Shown piece after piece: positions 1 to 6,173 of a DNA stretch of 6,173 bases (position 1 is its first letter; each line of letters starts with the position of its first letter). The notes beneath the pieces were generated by a model, which was not told where the DNA came from, did not search any database, and worked only from the letters and a program-made list of their open reading frames with translations. Where the stretch lies: contig JAISBX010000103.1 of assembly GCA_031265965.1 (NCBI GenBank), positions 1-6,173 on the forward strand, in the 5' to 3' direction. The position numbers and the translations under genes are program-made. This DNA comes from Oscillospiraceae bacterium. Lineage in GTDB: Bacteria; Bacillota_A; Clostridia; Oscillospirales; Oscillospiraceae.

Positions 1-546
1 GAGGGCGGAGACGAACATATTGTATTTTTTGGTGGGCTCCGCCATGAACGCCGTCGCCATTTGCGTGACCGCGTTGCCGGAGCGCATAATCTGTGACCGC
101 TGCAATATCCCGTCCACGACCTGCGTGTGGTCTATGATTTCCGTGAAGCGCTCCGCGACGGCCTCGTAAAACGCGGAGGTACCCGCTTTCAGGTCCGATT
201 TGCCGCGCTTGATTTTGGCTTTTGTCTCCATTTCGGCGGCGTTCCACAGCAGGCCCCACGCCATGGCGTCCGCCTTGCCCGCGAGCGCCATGGATGCGCT
301 CCGCACCTTTTCAAGCTTAGAATCGGCGTTGAACAGCACGGATTTGAGCGAGCGTCCCGTGCCGACGTCGAAATACCCCCAGTCCTTCCATTGGGCGATA
401 GGCGCGTATTTCTTCGCCTTTTCCCAGCCCTTGCGCGGTAGCGCGCCTTCCAGTAGGTACTTGGGGCTTATCATGTCGCCCGCGCGTATGAGCGCCGTGG
501 GCTGCTGTATAACGACGCGCAGGTTGGCGCCCACCGCGCCGGACTT
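1..546 (-). other. Conserved C-terminal-type module, continues beyond the left edge (LPD38-like?)
   Basis: Local residues 1876-2057 contain GAVGANLRVVIQQPTALIRA (QQP with Gln1889 and Gln1890 at bases 502-507), ISPKYLLEGALPRKGWEKA, KKYAPIAQWKDWGYFDVGTGR and a following helical part with two Trp-containing segments (MAWGLLWNAAEMETK). It ends in AVTQMATAFMAEPTKKYNMF at the window edge. The QQP segment and the 'KYxPI..WK..GYFD.GTGR' pattern look conserved in large phage proteins; I associate them tentatively with LPD38, but this number may be wrong. The domain is truncated by the window, so its full length and what lies after it are unknown. Confidence 0.4.
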
Positions 547-3500
547 GAACATTCGCGTAAGCGCGCCCGTGCCGTCGTGCGCGCCCTCTATGCCCCCGGC
601 TAGGTCGGTCATAAGTTTCAGCGCGTAATCGGAGCCTTTGCCGCCGAAAAATTCATCAAGAATTTGCTTCGTAGTGTCGTACACCCCGCCGTCCGGGTTG
701 CGGAACTTCCGGTTGAGTATGCGCATCATGTCCGCCTCGGCCGCCAGCTGCCCGGCGTATGTCGCCATGTCCGCCGCCGACTGCGAGAAGTCGTCAAAGA
801 AGCTGTCGACGCGTACGGCGGTCGCCGCGTGCGGCACTACCGGCTTTGACATTCCCCGGTTCTTTACGCTCGTCTGCCGCGTGGCGCGCTCAATCGACGT
901 CATGATCTCCCGCGAATCAGAGCGTATCGCCGAATAGTAGTCCTCGGTGAATTTCTTGTATCCATAAACCTCTTGGCTTGCCTCGTTGCCGTAAGCGCCC
1001 AGCGTTTCCGATTGATACCTCTGCATTGCGCGCACATACGCCTTTTGTTCGTTAGTTAGGGTCTTCAACGCTTCGGCGAGCTCGCCCTGCGTTATGTTCC
1101 GCACCGTACTTATCCGTTTGCGCGCCTTTAACCCTTCCTTTATGGACGAGGGCAGCAGTCCGCCGGCGAAAATATGTTCAAGCGCCTGTTCGCGGCGCGT
1201 AAGCGCGTAAAGCTTCATGAGCTGCGCCGTTGTCATAGTGACTTTTTCGCCGCCGAGCGTTACGGACCGTTTCTCGCGTTCGAGCGCCGTAACGTCCACC
1301 TTGTATTGTTTGAGCGTTTTTTCGGTGAACTTTTGCACCTGCGCCGCTATGCGCGTAGTCTTGTCCTGCGCGTCGCGCAGCGTCCGGAACATCTCATTTC
1401 CCGCGTCGCCGAGCATGTGGAAAAACGTTTCAGGCGTGAGCATATCCAGCTTGACGAGTTGCTTCATCTTCGCGGAGATCACGCCGTCGGTCGTCTCTTT
1501 CTTGCGGTTGTACGCCGTATCCTCGCGCAGCCTGTCGGACACCCCCGAGATCGTGTCGGTCCTTTTCAGGGCAAACGCCTTGTTGGCCGAGCTTACCGCC
1601 GCCTCAATGCCCCGCAAAGCTTTCCAGAGCGTTTCTAGCTGCGCCGCCGACATATCTTTCATGCTCGTGTCAGAATCCGCCTGAACGTCTTCTATGTAGC
1701 CCTGCAAGTCGGGGTCTATCACGAGCTCGCCGCCGTCGATTTCAAGCTGTTTTTTGAGCTTGCCGATTTTGTAGTCGGTTCCAACATCGAGCTCGATCGC
1801 CGACAGGAACTCCATAACGGCGGCGCGCAGCCCCTCCGGCACGTGCTTCGCGTCCGATGGGCGCAGGAGCTTCGCAGATAAATCTTTCGCGTGCCGCGCT
1901 ATCTGCGCGCGCCTGTTCCGCTTCTCGTATTTCTCGCGCTCTTTAGCCTTAGTTTCCCTGCGCGTTTTAGAGACGCGCCTCTTTGCGTTGTCCTTTAGCC
2001 GCCCAATGCGCCGCTCGTAGTTCTCACCCTGCCGCGTCATCACTCTGTTTGTACGGCTGTCCCTGTCGAGCTCTATACCCATCTCGCGCAAGTCCGCAAG
2101 CTGCGCGAGCCTGTCGGACACGAGTTCGTCGTTGTACGCCTCCGAGCTGTTCGGCGTGTTGCGAGCCTCCGCGCGCAGCGCTTTCAACCGCCGCTCCTCG
2201 CTGTCGATTATCTCCTTATTCGCCCACGCCTCGTCAACGACGTCGAGCACCCGGCGCCACTTGTCCATCGGGTTCGTAATGTCGTCGGGGAAGAACCCTT
2301 TGCCGAACGCGTACTGCAATTCTTGATATATCCCGTCCGGCGTCTCGCCGCCCTCGTTGACGAGTTTCAACTTGCCGAAATACTGTTTCCGCATATCGTT
2401 GTACGAATCAAAGCCGTAATCGGAGCCGTCGCCCCTGTCGCCCTCCGCAAAAGAGATAGGCGTAGTGCGCATGAACCTCCGGATCTCCGCATATTCCGGC
2501 TCCGTTGCGATGGCGTCGTCGAGCTTCGCGTACTCGGATTCGGATAGGGAGAATCTGGGGGCGTTGTTTGCGCCGCCCGAAATTTCCCGCTTGACATTCC
2601 ATAAATCGCGTAGTACACTGTTAACAGTTGGAGCGGATGTACCGCCGCGAACCTCGGGTTGCTCGGGGGACTCGGTTGAACGGGCATCGGCTCCTTCGTT
2701 TGCATACACCTCATGTACATAGAATCGTTGTGTCCCCATGGATGGGGTCGCTTTTACTACAACACCTTCAAAATATTGCTTACCGGCAATTGTCACCGGC
2801 GCGGCTATTAGAAACGAATCATATCCGCGCCCTTTCCAATTTTCTTCTGCACTGATAATTTTGCCTTTGCGCAGGACATCCGGCACGGCGGCGAATGCCG
2901 TCGCTTTTTCGTTCCCAATACCATGGGCTATGCTATCTTTCGCGCCGCGTCGAGTCAATGAGATTTCTCCAATATCGGGGTTGTTTACGCTACCGCCGAG
3001 CTTATCATAATATGCCGCAACTTCCGTAGCAAGAGTCTTCCCACCCGCGCGGAACTCGTCGCCCGTGAGCTGCGCCACGGGCTGCATGGCGGCGACGGTG
3101 CGCTTGTTCTCGGTTGCCTCGGCGTCGGACAGGGAATACATGACCTCGCCGCCCAGCGCCTCCTCCGCGTCGGAGAGTATCTTAATAGCCTTGTCGTCAA
3201 ACACAACATAAGACTTGCCGTCCCGCTGTCCGTCGTAGACAATGCCCTTTATGCCGATGTCGTTGAGCCACCGGGAAAGCTCCTCCGACGACTCTCTGAC
3301 GAACGGGGCTATCTCCATCGATCCCAGCGCAGACCCATCTTCCCCAGATAAGGCACCGTACAGTTCGCGGCCGGAGTCGTAATCCCCAAGTGCCTCTTTC
3401 ACCATCCGTGCCGTTATTCCTGCCCGTTTCAGCGCAGTCCTTACTTCTTTCGGCTGCTTTACCAGTGACAGATTCTCATTCAGCATGACGTCCTCGTCGG

Positions 3501-6173
3501 GGATGTCCACGGTGTAGACGTTGCCGGCATTTCGTTGTATGACCGTTTTTCCTAGTAGGCTGCGCCCCTGTTCGGCCCTGCCCAAATATTTGTTGCGGTT
3601 TTGTTCGTCTCCTTTGGCGGCGTATTCGTTTGCTATGGCAACATTGTCGTCAATATAGCCCTGCAATTCGCCTTTGGCAGCTGCCGTGTAGGCGTCTCTT
3701 TTCGCCGCGTCTTTTAGCTCCACGGGTTTCCCATTCACAAGAAACTTGTTGTCACCGCTGAGCATCTTTTGATATTTCTCCGACGTCTCCCTGTCCGCAG
3801 CGAAATACAGCCCCCATCCGTGCGCCTGCGCTCCCTCGCCCTCGCCGATATGGTCTAGCAGGAACTCGCTGAACGTGTAAGGCGTCCCGTGGTAGGCTAT
3901 GGAGTATTTCGGCAGCTTGTCGAGGTTGCTCTCGATGTTTTCGCGGGTGAGGGCGTTTTTTGTGCTATCATCTGATTTTGCAGTATCGGACTGCGTTTCG
4001 GTTTGGGGATTGTTTCCGCCCAAATTTTGGGTATTGACACCGTCCGCGCCCTGTGGTACACTATCATTATTGAGGGTGTCCGCGCCAATTGCTTCGGGAT
4101 GAGCATACAGCCCGTTGATTTGGTTGCCGGACATCTTCTCTTTGTTGTAAAGTTCTTCGCTCTTTCTGCTGAGCGAGTCTATGTATCTCTGCCCCGCGCC
4201 AAAAGCGGAAACCACGAGATTGTACGCCCCGTCCGTTTTTGTTTCAGGCGCGAGCTCGACAACGGCTATCGTGTTGTTTTTCCCAGTTACGGGAACGCTC
4301 GTTATGACTGTAATCCTGCCATTTTGCTGTCTCAGCATTTTTTGGGGAGTGTCAAGAGCTGATATTACGTTTTTCAACCCCTCATCGCCCAAACCGTGGT
4401 AATTACCGTCAAGTTTGCCCGATTCCCGCACGGCCAAGTACATCGCGTCGTATCGCATTGTTATTGGAAGATCACGCGCGGACGCATACTCCCGGAGCAC
4501 TTTCGGCGTCGTGCTTGTCAGCAGTACCAGTCGAGCCGGAGATGACGTTATATTTCCGTCGATTTCGTCAAGAGCGTTGTCGAGCGAGATTTCAAATTGT
4601 CCCGCGTCACCCGCTATGCTGGACCTCTCGCCGCCCTGCGTGTTTTCCCCCGCGCCCCTCATCATCTCGCCTATGCGCTGTTCGAGCCGTTGGAGCTGCG
4701 CGGCGGTTGCCCTGTCAGCGGCGGTGCCCGTCAGGCGGCTCCTGACATCCGCTATCCAGTTGCGTATCGCGTCGAGCACGCGGCGAACGACGCCGGGCTT
4801 CTCAGACATCATACGGCTCACACTCTGCTCGTTGCCGAATTGCTCCTGTAGGTAGTTCGCGACTACCTCGGCTTCGCGCGTCTCGGCAGACATATCGCGG
4901 TACGCTGCGGGCAACGCGTTCAATGCAGCGTTAAACGCGCGTCCGCCCATAAGCTCGCGCACGGCGCCGGATAGCTCCGCGTGAAATGCCGCATCGGACT
5001 GTTGGAGGTCGTGCGTGACCTCGTGCATGGCGGTAGTGAGTATAGCGGCGTCAGTGTCGAGTATCGAACTGTTGAGGTTTATTGTGCGCGTCGCGGGATC
5101 GTACCAGCCGTTGAGCCCGGAGCGGCGCACGGCGTCGCTTGCGCCCTCCGGAGCTTGCAGATTATCGGCGACATTGATTTTTACTCCGGTGATTTCCGCG
5201 AGTCGGTCAAGGGTCTGCGCCGTTTTTGGCGAGGTGTTTTCTCCTGTATTGTTTTCGCGCTTCGTCTGCCGCGCCGACACGCGTTTGGCGGTCTCGGCGT
5301 CGAGGTTCCCCGCTCTGTATATGGCTGTACGGAGCCTGCTGGGGAGCTGTGACGTGTTCTTGCCGATAGGCACGCTCATGTAGCCCCGCGTGTATATCTC
5401 AGCAGCGGCGCTCGCCTCGGCTGAACTCTCCCCGTACTGCGTCCGCACCGCCGCAAGTTCCCGTTTCCCGTTCGCCCCAACGTTCCCGCCCGCAGGGGCG
5501 CGATTTATCGCGCCCTGCCCCTGTGCCGCGCCCTGCCCCTGTGTGCCGCTATCGCTGGCCGCTACGCCAAATCTCTCGCCGCCGTCCTCGCCATATCTGT
5601 TATCCGCTATCTGTTCCCTGTTATCTGCGTACGCCGCTTCCCGTACGGCCTCGTCGACACCCGCGACTATCTCTGCGAAATCCGGGCTGCTTTCCAGCAC
5701 GTCAAAATCGGCATCGTCGAGTTCCTGCAGCTGCCCGCGCGCGACGGTGCTTATTATCCGCGCCGCCGTTTCAATGTCCGGCGCGTCCTCGACTTCATCT
5801 TCAATCAACCACTCCCGAATGGTATCCGCGTCATATCCCCCGAATTCCGGCGTCCCAAAACCGTCGTTGTCGTCGTATGGCGCGAACTCCCCCGTCCCAT
5901 TCCCCTCCGTTGGAGGGGTGGCGCCGCGCGCCGGGGTGGTTGCACCGTCCGCCGCAACATCTCCCGCGCCCGTAACGCTGTTGCCTTCCGCGCTCGCGGC
6001 GGTCGCGGCGGCCGCCCGCGCCCGCTCCGCAATACGGTTGTCCCTCGCAACGTTGTAGTTGTTCTTGCCGACGCCGAACGCGCCGAATACGCCGCCGGAC
6101 ACGGCGCCGCCGAGCCCTGCGGAAAGCACATTGTTGACAAAAAACTGCTTTATTGCCGCGCTGTTGGCCTCGT
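1..6173 (-). CDS. Giant polyvalent protein of a phage or integrative element, internal fragment open at both ends
   Basis: One minus-strand frame runs from base 6171 to base 1 with no stop in 2057 codons, so both termini of the protein lie outside the window. The chain joins a Gly-rich hydrophobic segment, a zincin-like peptidase (HEVTH, local residues 383-387), a MuF-C-like domain, an ADP-ribosyltransferase-like domain, an LPD3-like domain and about 850 residues of mostly helical scaffold. This arrangement is characteristic of the polyvalent proteins of phages and conjugative elements, which are thought to enter the recipient with the DNA and counter host defences or modify host functions. 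The first in-frame ATG in the N-terminal part is residue 265 (5377-5379); it has no convincing ribosome binding site and clear protein sequence precedes it, so I treat it as internal. Overall function is inferred from architecture; the individual domains are supported to different degrees below. A large phage tail or injection protein that merely carries such domains is an alternative reading. Confidence 0.9.
547..1881 (-). other. Long helical scaffold region of the polyvalent protein
   Basis: Local residues 1431-1875 are predicted by eye to be almost entirely helical, with no cysteine and few prolines. Recognisable landmarks are SAAQLETLWKALRGIEAAV, GDAGNEMFRTLRDAQDKTTR, the patch LMKLYALTRREQALEHIFAGG (near Met1652, bases 1216-1218), LTNEQKAYVRAMQRY and YGYKKFTEDYYSAI (Tyr1736 to Ile1749). 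These patches recur, as far as I remember, in uncharacterised giant proteins of phages from Clostridia and related bacteria. There is no catalytic signature. A structural or delivery role is likely: packing with other virion proteins or unfolding for ejection. GC sampled at 721-780 is 73%. Confidence 0.5.
1882..2556 (-). other. Scaffold module with a basic coiled-coil-like helix
   Basis: Local residues 1206-1430 open with RFSLSESEYAKLDDAI. A globular part follows with DSYNDMRKQYFGKLKL, then DGIYQELQYAFGKGFFPDDITNP, a pattern (Y-E-L-x-x-x-F-G-x-G-x-F-P) I recall from other phage polyvalent proteins. From about 1319 on the chain is highly charged and helical. Residues 1387-1427 are extremely basic (for example RRIGRLKDNAKRRVSKTRR and KAKEREKYEKRNRR), which suggests nucleic acid contact or a coiled coil. 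No enzymatic motif is visible. No Pfam name can be assigned with confidence. Confidence 0.5.
2557..2691 (-). other. Pro/Ser/Glu-rich linker
   Basis: Local residues 1161-1205 (ADARSTESPEQPEVRGGTS and on to SGGANNAP) are rich in Pro, Ser, Glu and Gly with one short amphipathic patch, NSVLRDLWNVKREI. No domain is recognisable. The stretch joins the LPD3-like domain to the scaffold, which opens with RFSLSESEY. Confidence 0.6.
2692..3069 (-). other. LPD3-like large polyvalent protein-associated domain
   Basis: Local residues 1035-1160 carry LGGSVNNPDIGEISLTRRG, then SIAHGIGNEKATAFAAVPDV (His1083, bases 2923-2925; Lys1089), ENWKGRGYDSFLIAAPVTI, and end in FYVHEVYANEG (His1153, Glu1154). This motif series matches what I recall of the domain called large polyvalent protein-associated domain 3. 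The pattern of a conserved Ser/His pair and Lys on a helix, followed by beta strands closing on a His-Glu, is reminiscent of small RNase folds, but I cannot show that. The sampled region 2701-2880 is only about 46% GC, well below the scaffold downstream. The exact family number is the least certain part of this call; membership of the polyvalent-associated group is more secure. Confidence 0.6.
3172..3903 (-). other. ADP-ribosyltransferase-like domain (ART-PolyVal type)
   Basis: Local residues 757-1000 begin with SIAYHGTPYTF, followed by DHIGEGEGAQAHGWGLYFA and end with LNDIGIKGIVYDG and KSYVVFDDKAIKIL. This succession (YHG; IGxGEGAQAxGxGLYFA; GIKGI; YVVFDD) is the hallmark of the ART domain of phage and ICE polyvalent proteins, which belongs to the wider ADP-ribosyltransferase fold that uses NAD. 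His761 (bases 3889-3891) in YHG and Tyr789 in GLYFA would contact NAD. The residue aligned with the catalytic Glu of PARP-type enzymes is just before YVVFDD and appears to be Ser987. The domain may therefore use another residue, transfer by a different mechanism, or bind without catalysis. Between the two halves is a helical insert of about 70 residues (814-880), rich in Ala, Lys and Glu. The target is unknown. Family assignment is strong; activity is inferred. Confidence 0.8.
3907..4116 (-). other. Asn/Gln/Thr/Asp-rich disordered linker
   Basis: Local residues 686-755 are low in hydrophobics and rich in Asn, Gln, Thr, Asp and Gly (for example DGVNTQNLGGNNPQTETQ). They contain no recognisable domain. 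The linker separates the MuF-C-like domain from the ADP-ribosyltransferase-like domain and ends in ENIESNLDKLPKYS, where the next domain begins. It is probably a flexible tether. Confidence 0.7.
4132..4539 (-). other. MuF C-terminal-like domain, possible BECR-fold nuclease
   Basis: Local residues 545-680 start with RLVLLTSTTPKVLREY and DLPITMRYDAMYLAV, then carry NYHGLGDEGLKNV with the family-like 'HGL' (His592, bases 4396-4398). A segment resembling 'LDTPQKML' follows, then paired strands ITVITSVPV and NTIAVVEL, and a final strand NLVVSAFGAG. This order matches the domain found at the C terminus of many phage MuF head proteins (MuF_C) and related barnase/EndoU/colicin/RelE-like (BECR) nuclease-type domains of polyvalent proteins. 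Those are thought to act as toxin nucleases on RNA. Which residues are catalytic here cannot be decided without alignment. No MuF head-morphogenesis portion is seen in the window. This stretch is much more AT-rich than the C-terminal scaffold. The fold assignment is by motif resemblance; activity is unproven. Confidence 0.55.
4723..5211 (-). other. Zincin-like metallopeptidase domain (HEVTH)
   Basis: Local residues 321-483 begin with LDRLAEITGVKINV, followed by a strand-like segment GWYDPATRTINLNSS and then the zinc-binding motif HEVTH at 383-387 (bases 5011-5025). His383 and His387 would bind zinc, and Glu384 would be the general base. A Glu in REAEVVANYL (Glu435, bases 4867-4869) lies 48 residues after the second His and is a good candidate third ligand, as in gluzincin-type enzymes. 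A basic amphipathic helix (VVRRVLDAIRNWIADVRSRL, 461-480) closes the domain. Domains of this layout are a known component of phage and ICE polyvalent proteins, where they may process the chain itself or cleave host proteins; the substrate cannot be read from sequence. All catalytic residues seem intact. The zincin assignment is fairly secure. Confidence 0.8.
5509..5544. repeat. Two tandem copies of an 18-base unit encoding a Gln-Gly repeat
   Basis: The unit CGCGCCCTGCCCCTGTGC at 5509-5526 is followed immediately by a copy at 5527-5544 that differs only in its last base. The length is a multiple of three, so the frame is kept, and on the minus strand it encodes TQGQGAAQGQGA. The repeat lies in a linker upstream of the peptidase domain. 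It looks like replication slippage in a disordered linker, and copy number may vary among relatives. Confidence 0.8.
5611..5832 (-). other. Acidic helical segment of unknown function
   Basis: Local residues 114-187 are strongly acidic and probably helical, beginning near TIREWLIEDEVEDAP and continuing through AARIISTVARGQLQELDDADFDVL to VDEAVREAAYADNREQ. It is set between low-complexity linkers, which suggests a small independently folded unit or a helical spacer. Acidic segments of this kind can bind basic partners or mimic nucleic acid, but nothing here identifies a partner. I do not recognise a named domain. Confidence 0.35.
5900..5942. repeat. Palindromic genomic repeat (REP-like) embedded in the coding sequence
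   Basis: This GC-rich stretch contains two adjacent hairpins: CCCCTCC / GGAGGGG at 5902-5908 and 5912-5918 around a 3-base loop, then GGCGC / GCGCC at 5920-5924 and 5928-5932 around a 3-base loop. The heptamer GGGGTGG occurs on both sides of the second hairpin (5915-5921 and 5933-5939). This layout resembles short palindromic repeats I recall as dispersed through many Clostridia-type genomes, usually between genes. Here it lies in frame and encodes a Pro/Thr/Gly-rich stretch (ATTPARGATPPTEGNG) within a disordered linker, so it is tolerated. I see only one copy in the window, so its identity as a dispersed repeat is recalled and not demonstrated. Confidence 0.5.
6067..6153 (-). other. Gly-rich hydrophobic segment, possible membrane-inserting glycine zipper
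   Basis: Local residues 7-35 are hydrophobic and unusually rich in glycine and alanine (for example VLSAGLGGAVSGGVFGAFG), with several small-xxx-small spacings. It is bounded by KQFF on the N-terminal side and by the charged KNNYNVARDNR on the C-terminal side. Such a stretch can form a glycine-zipper helix that inserts into or fuses with a membrane, which would fit a protein that must cross a cell envelope. It could equally be a packed helix of an upstream domain cut off by the window edge. It is not a signal peptide, because it is internal to the open frame. The physical character is directly visible; the membrane role is inference. Confidence 0.45.

Noticed and set aside
200..628. Plus-strand open frame of 142 codons, and similar ones at 1217-1684 and 4415-4855
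   Set aside because: All are antisense to well-supported protein sequence of the giant gene and show no recognisable family.
2367..2720. Minus-strand open frame of 117 codons, and others at 2408-2602, 2985-3242 and 3897-4106
   Set aside because: None is in the frame of the main gene; they are shadows.
5377..5379. In-frame ATG at residue 265 as a possible real start
   Set aside because: There is no convincing ribosome binding site just upstream, and the frame stays open with domain-like protein sequence to the window edge.
5902..5918. GC-rich hairpin as a transcription terminator
   Set aside because: It lies inside the coding frame and no T-run follows on either strand; a repeat element explains it better.
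5390..6058. Plus-strand open frame of 222 codons, Ala/Ser/Pro-rich
   Set aside because: It is antisense to the linker and N-terminal part of the giant gene. Its skewed composition is what the complement of GC-rich codons produces, and it has no domain or clear ribosome binding site.
5805..6140. Minus-strand open frame of 111 codons
   Set aside because: It is out of frame with the main gene and made mostly of Arg, Pro, Thr and Ala, typical of a shifted read of GC-rich coding sequence.
1..6173. Restriction-modification, CRISPR, tRNA or intergenic features
   Set aside because: No regular repeat-spacer array, cloverleaf or non-coding gap is visible; the whole window is coding. Methylase or helicase domains often found in polyvalent proteins were looked for and not seen here, although they may lie outside the window.

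Overview
The whole window lies inside one very large minus-strand gene. Reading the minus strand from base 6171 down to base 1 gives 2057 consecutive sense codons with no stop. Neither the start nor the end of the gene is present. Residue numbers below are local: residue n has its 5' base at 6174-3n. Every other long open frame is an out-of-frame or antisense shadow of this gene. I see no RNA gene, CRISPR array, complete insertion sequence, intergenic gap, promoter or terminator.

The protein has the architecture of the giant 'polyvalent proteins' of bacteriophages and integrative or conjugative elements: several unrelated effector-type domains strung together on one chain with helical scaffold regions. 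From N to C terminus within the window: a Gly-rich hydrophobic segment (residues 7-35); a low-complexity linker carrying a palindromic genomic repeat; an acidic helical segment (114-187); a Gln/Gly tandem repeat; a zincin-like metallopeptidase domain with HEVTH (321-483); a domain resembling the C-terminal domain of phage MuF proteins, possibly a BECR-type nuclease (545-680); an Asn/Gln/Thr-rich linker; an ADP-ribosyltransferase-like domain of the ART-PolyVal type (757-1000); an LPD3-like domain (1035-1160); another linker; a module ending in a strongly basic helical stretch (1206-1430); and a long helical scaffold that continues off the left edge (1431-2057).

The host is probably a GC-rich member of the Bacillota (Clostridia-like, perhaps gut-associated), and the gene probably belongs to a prophage, phage or ICE. 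This rests on resemblance to proteins remembered from that group and is only moderately secure. By hand count GC is about 72% in sampled C-terminal scaffold stretches but only about 44-46% in parts of the MuF-C-like and LPD3-like domains. The effector block may therefore have a different origin from the scaffold.

A plausible model is that the protein is packaged in the virion or transferred with the element's DNA, so that its domains act on the recipient early after entry. Short aromatic-Ser-Leu/Ile motifs at the edges of the ART-like and LPD3-like domains could be processing sites or simple domain-joining points. That model is inference. The domain assignments come from motif recognition by eye, not from a database search.
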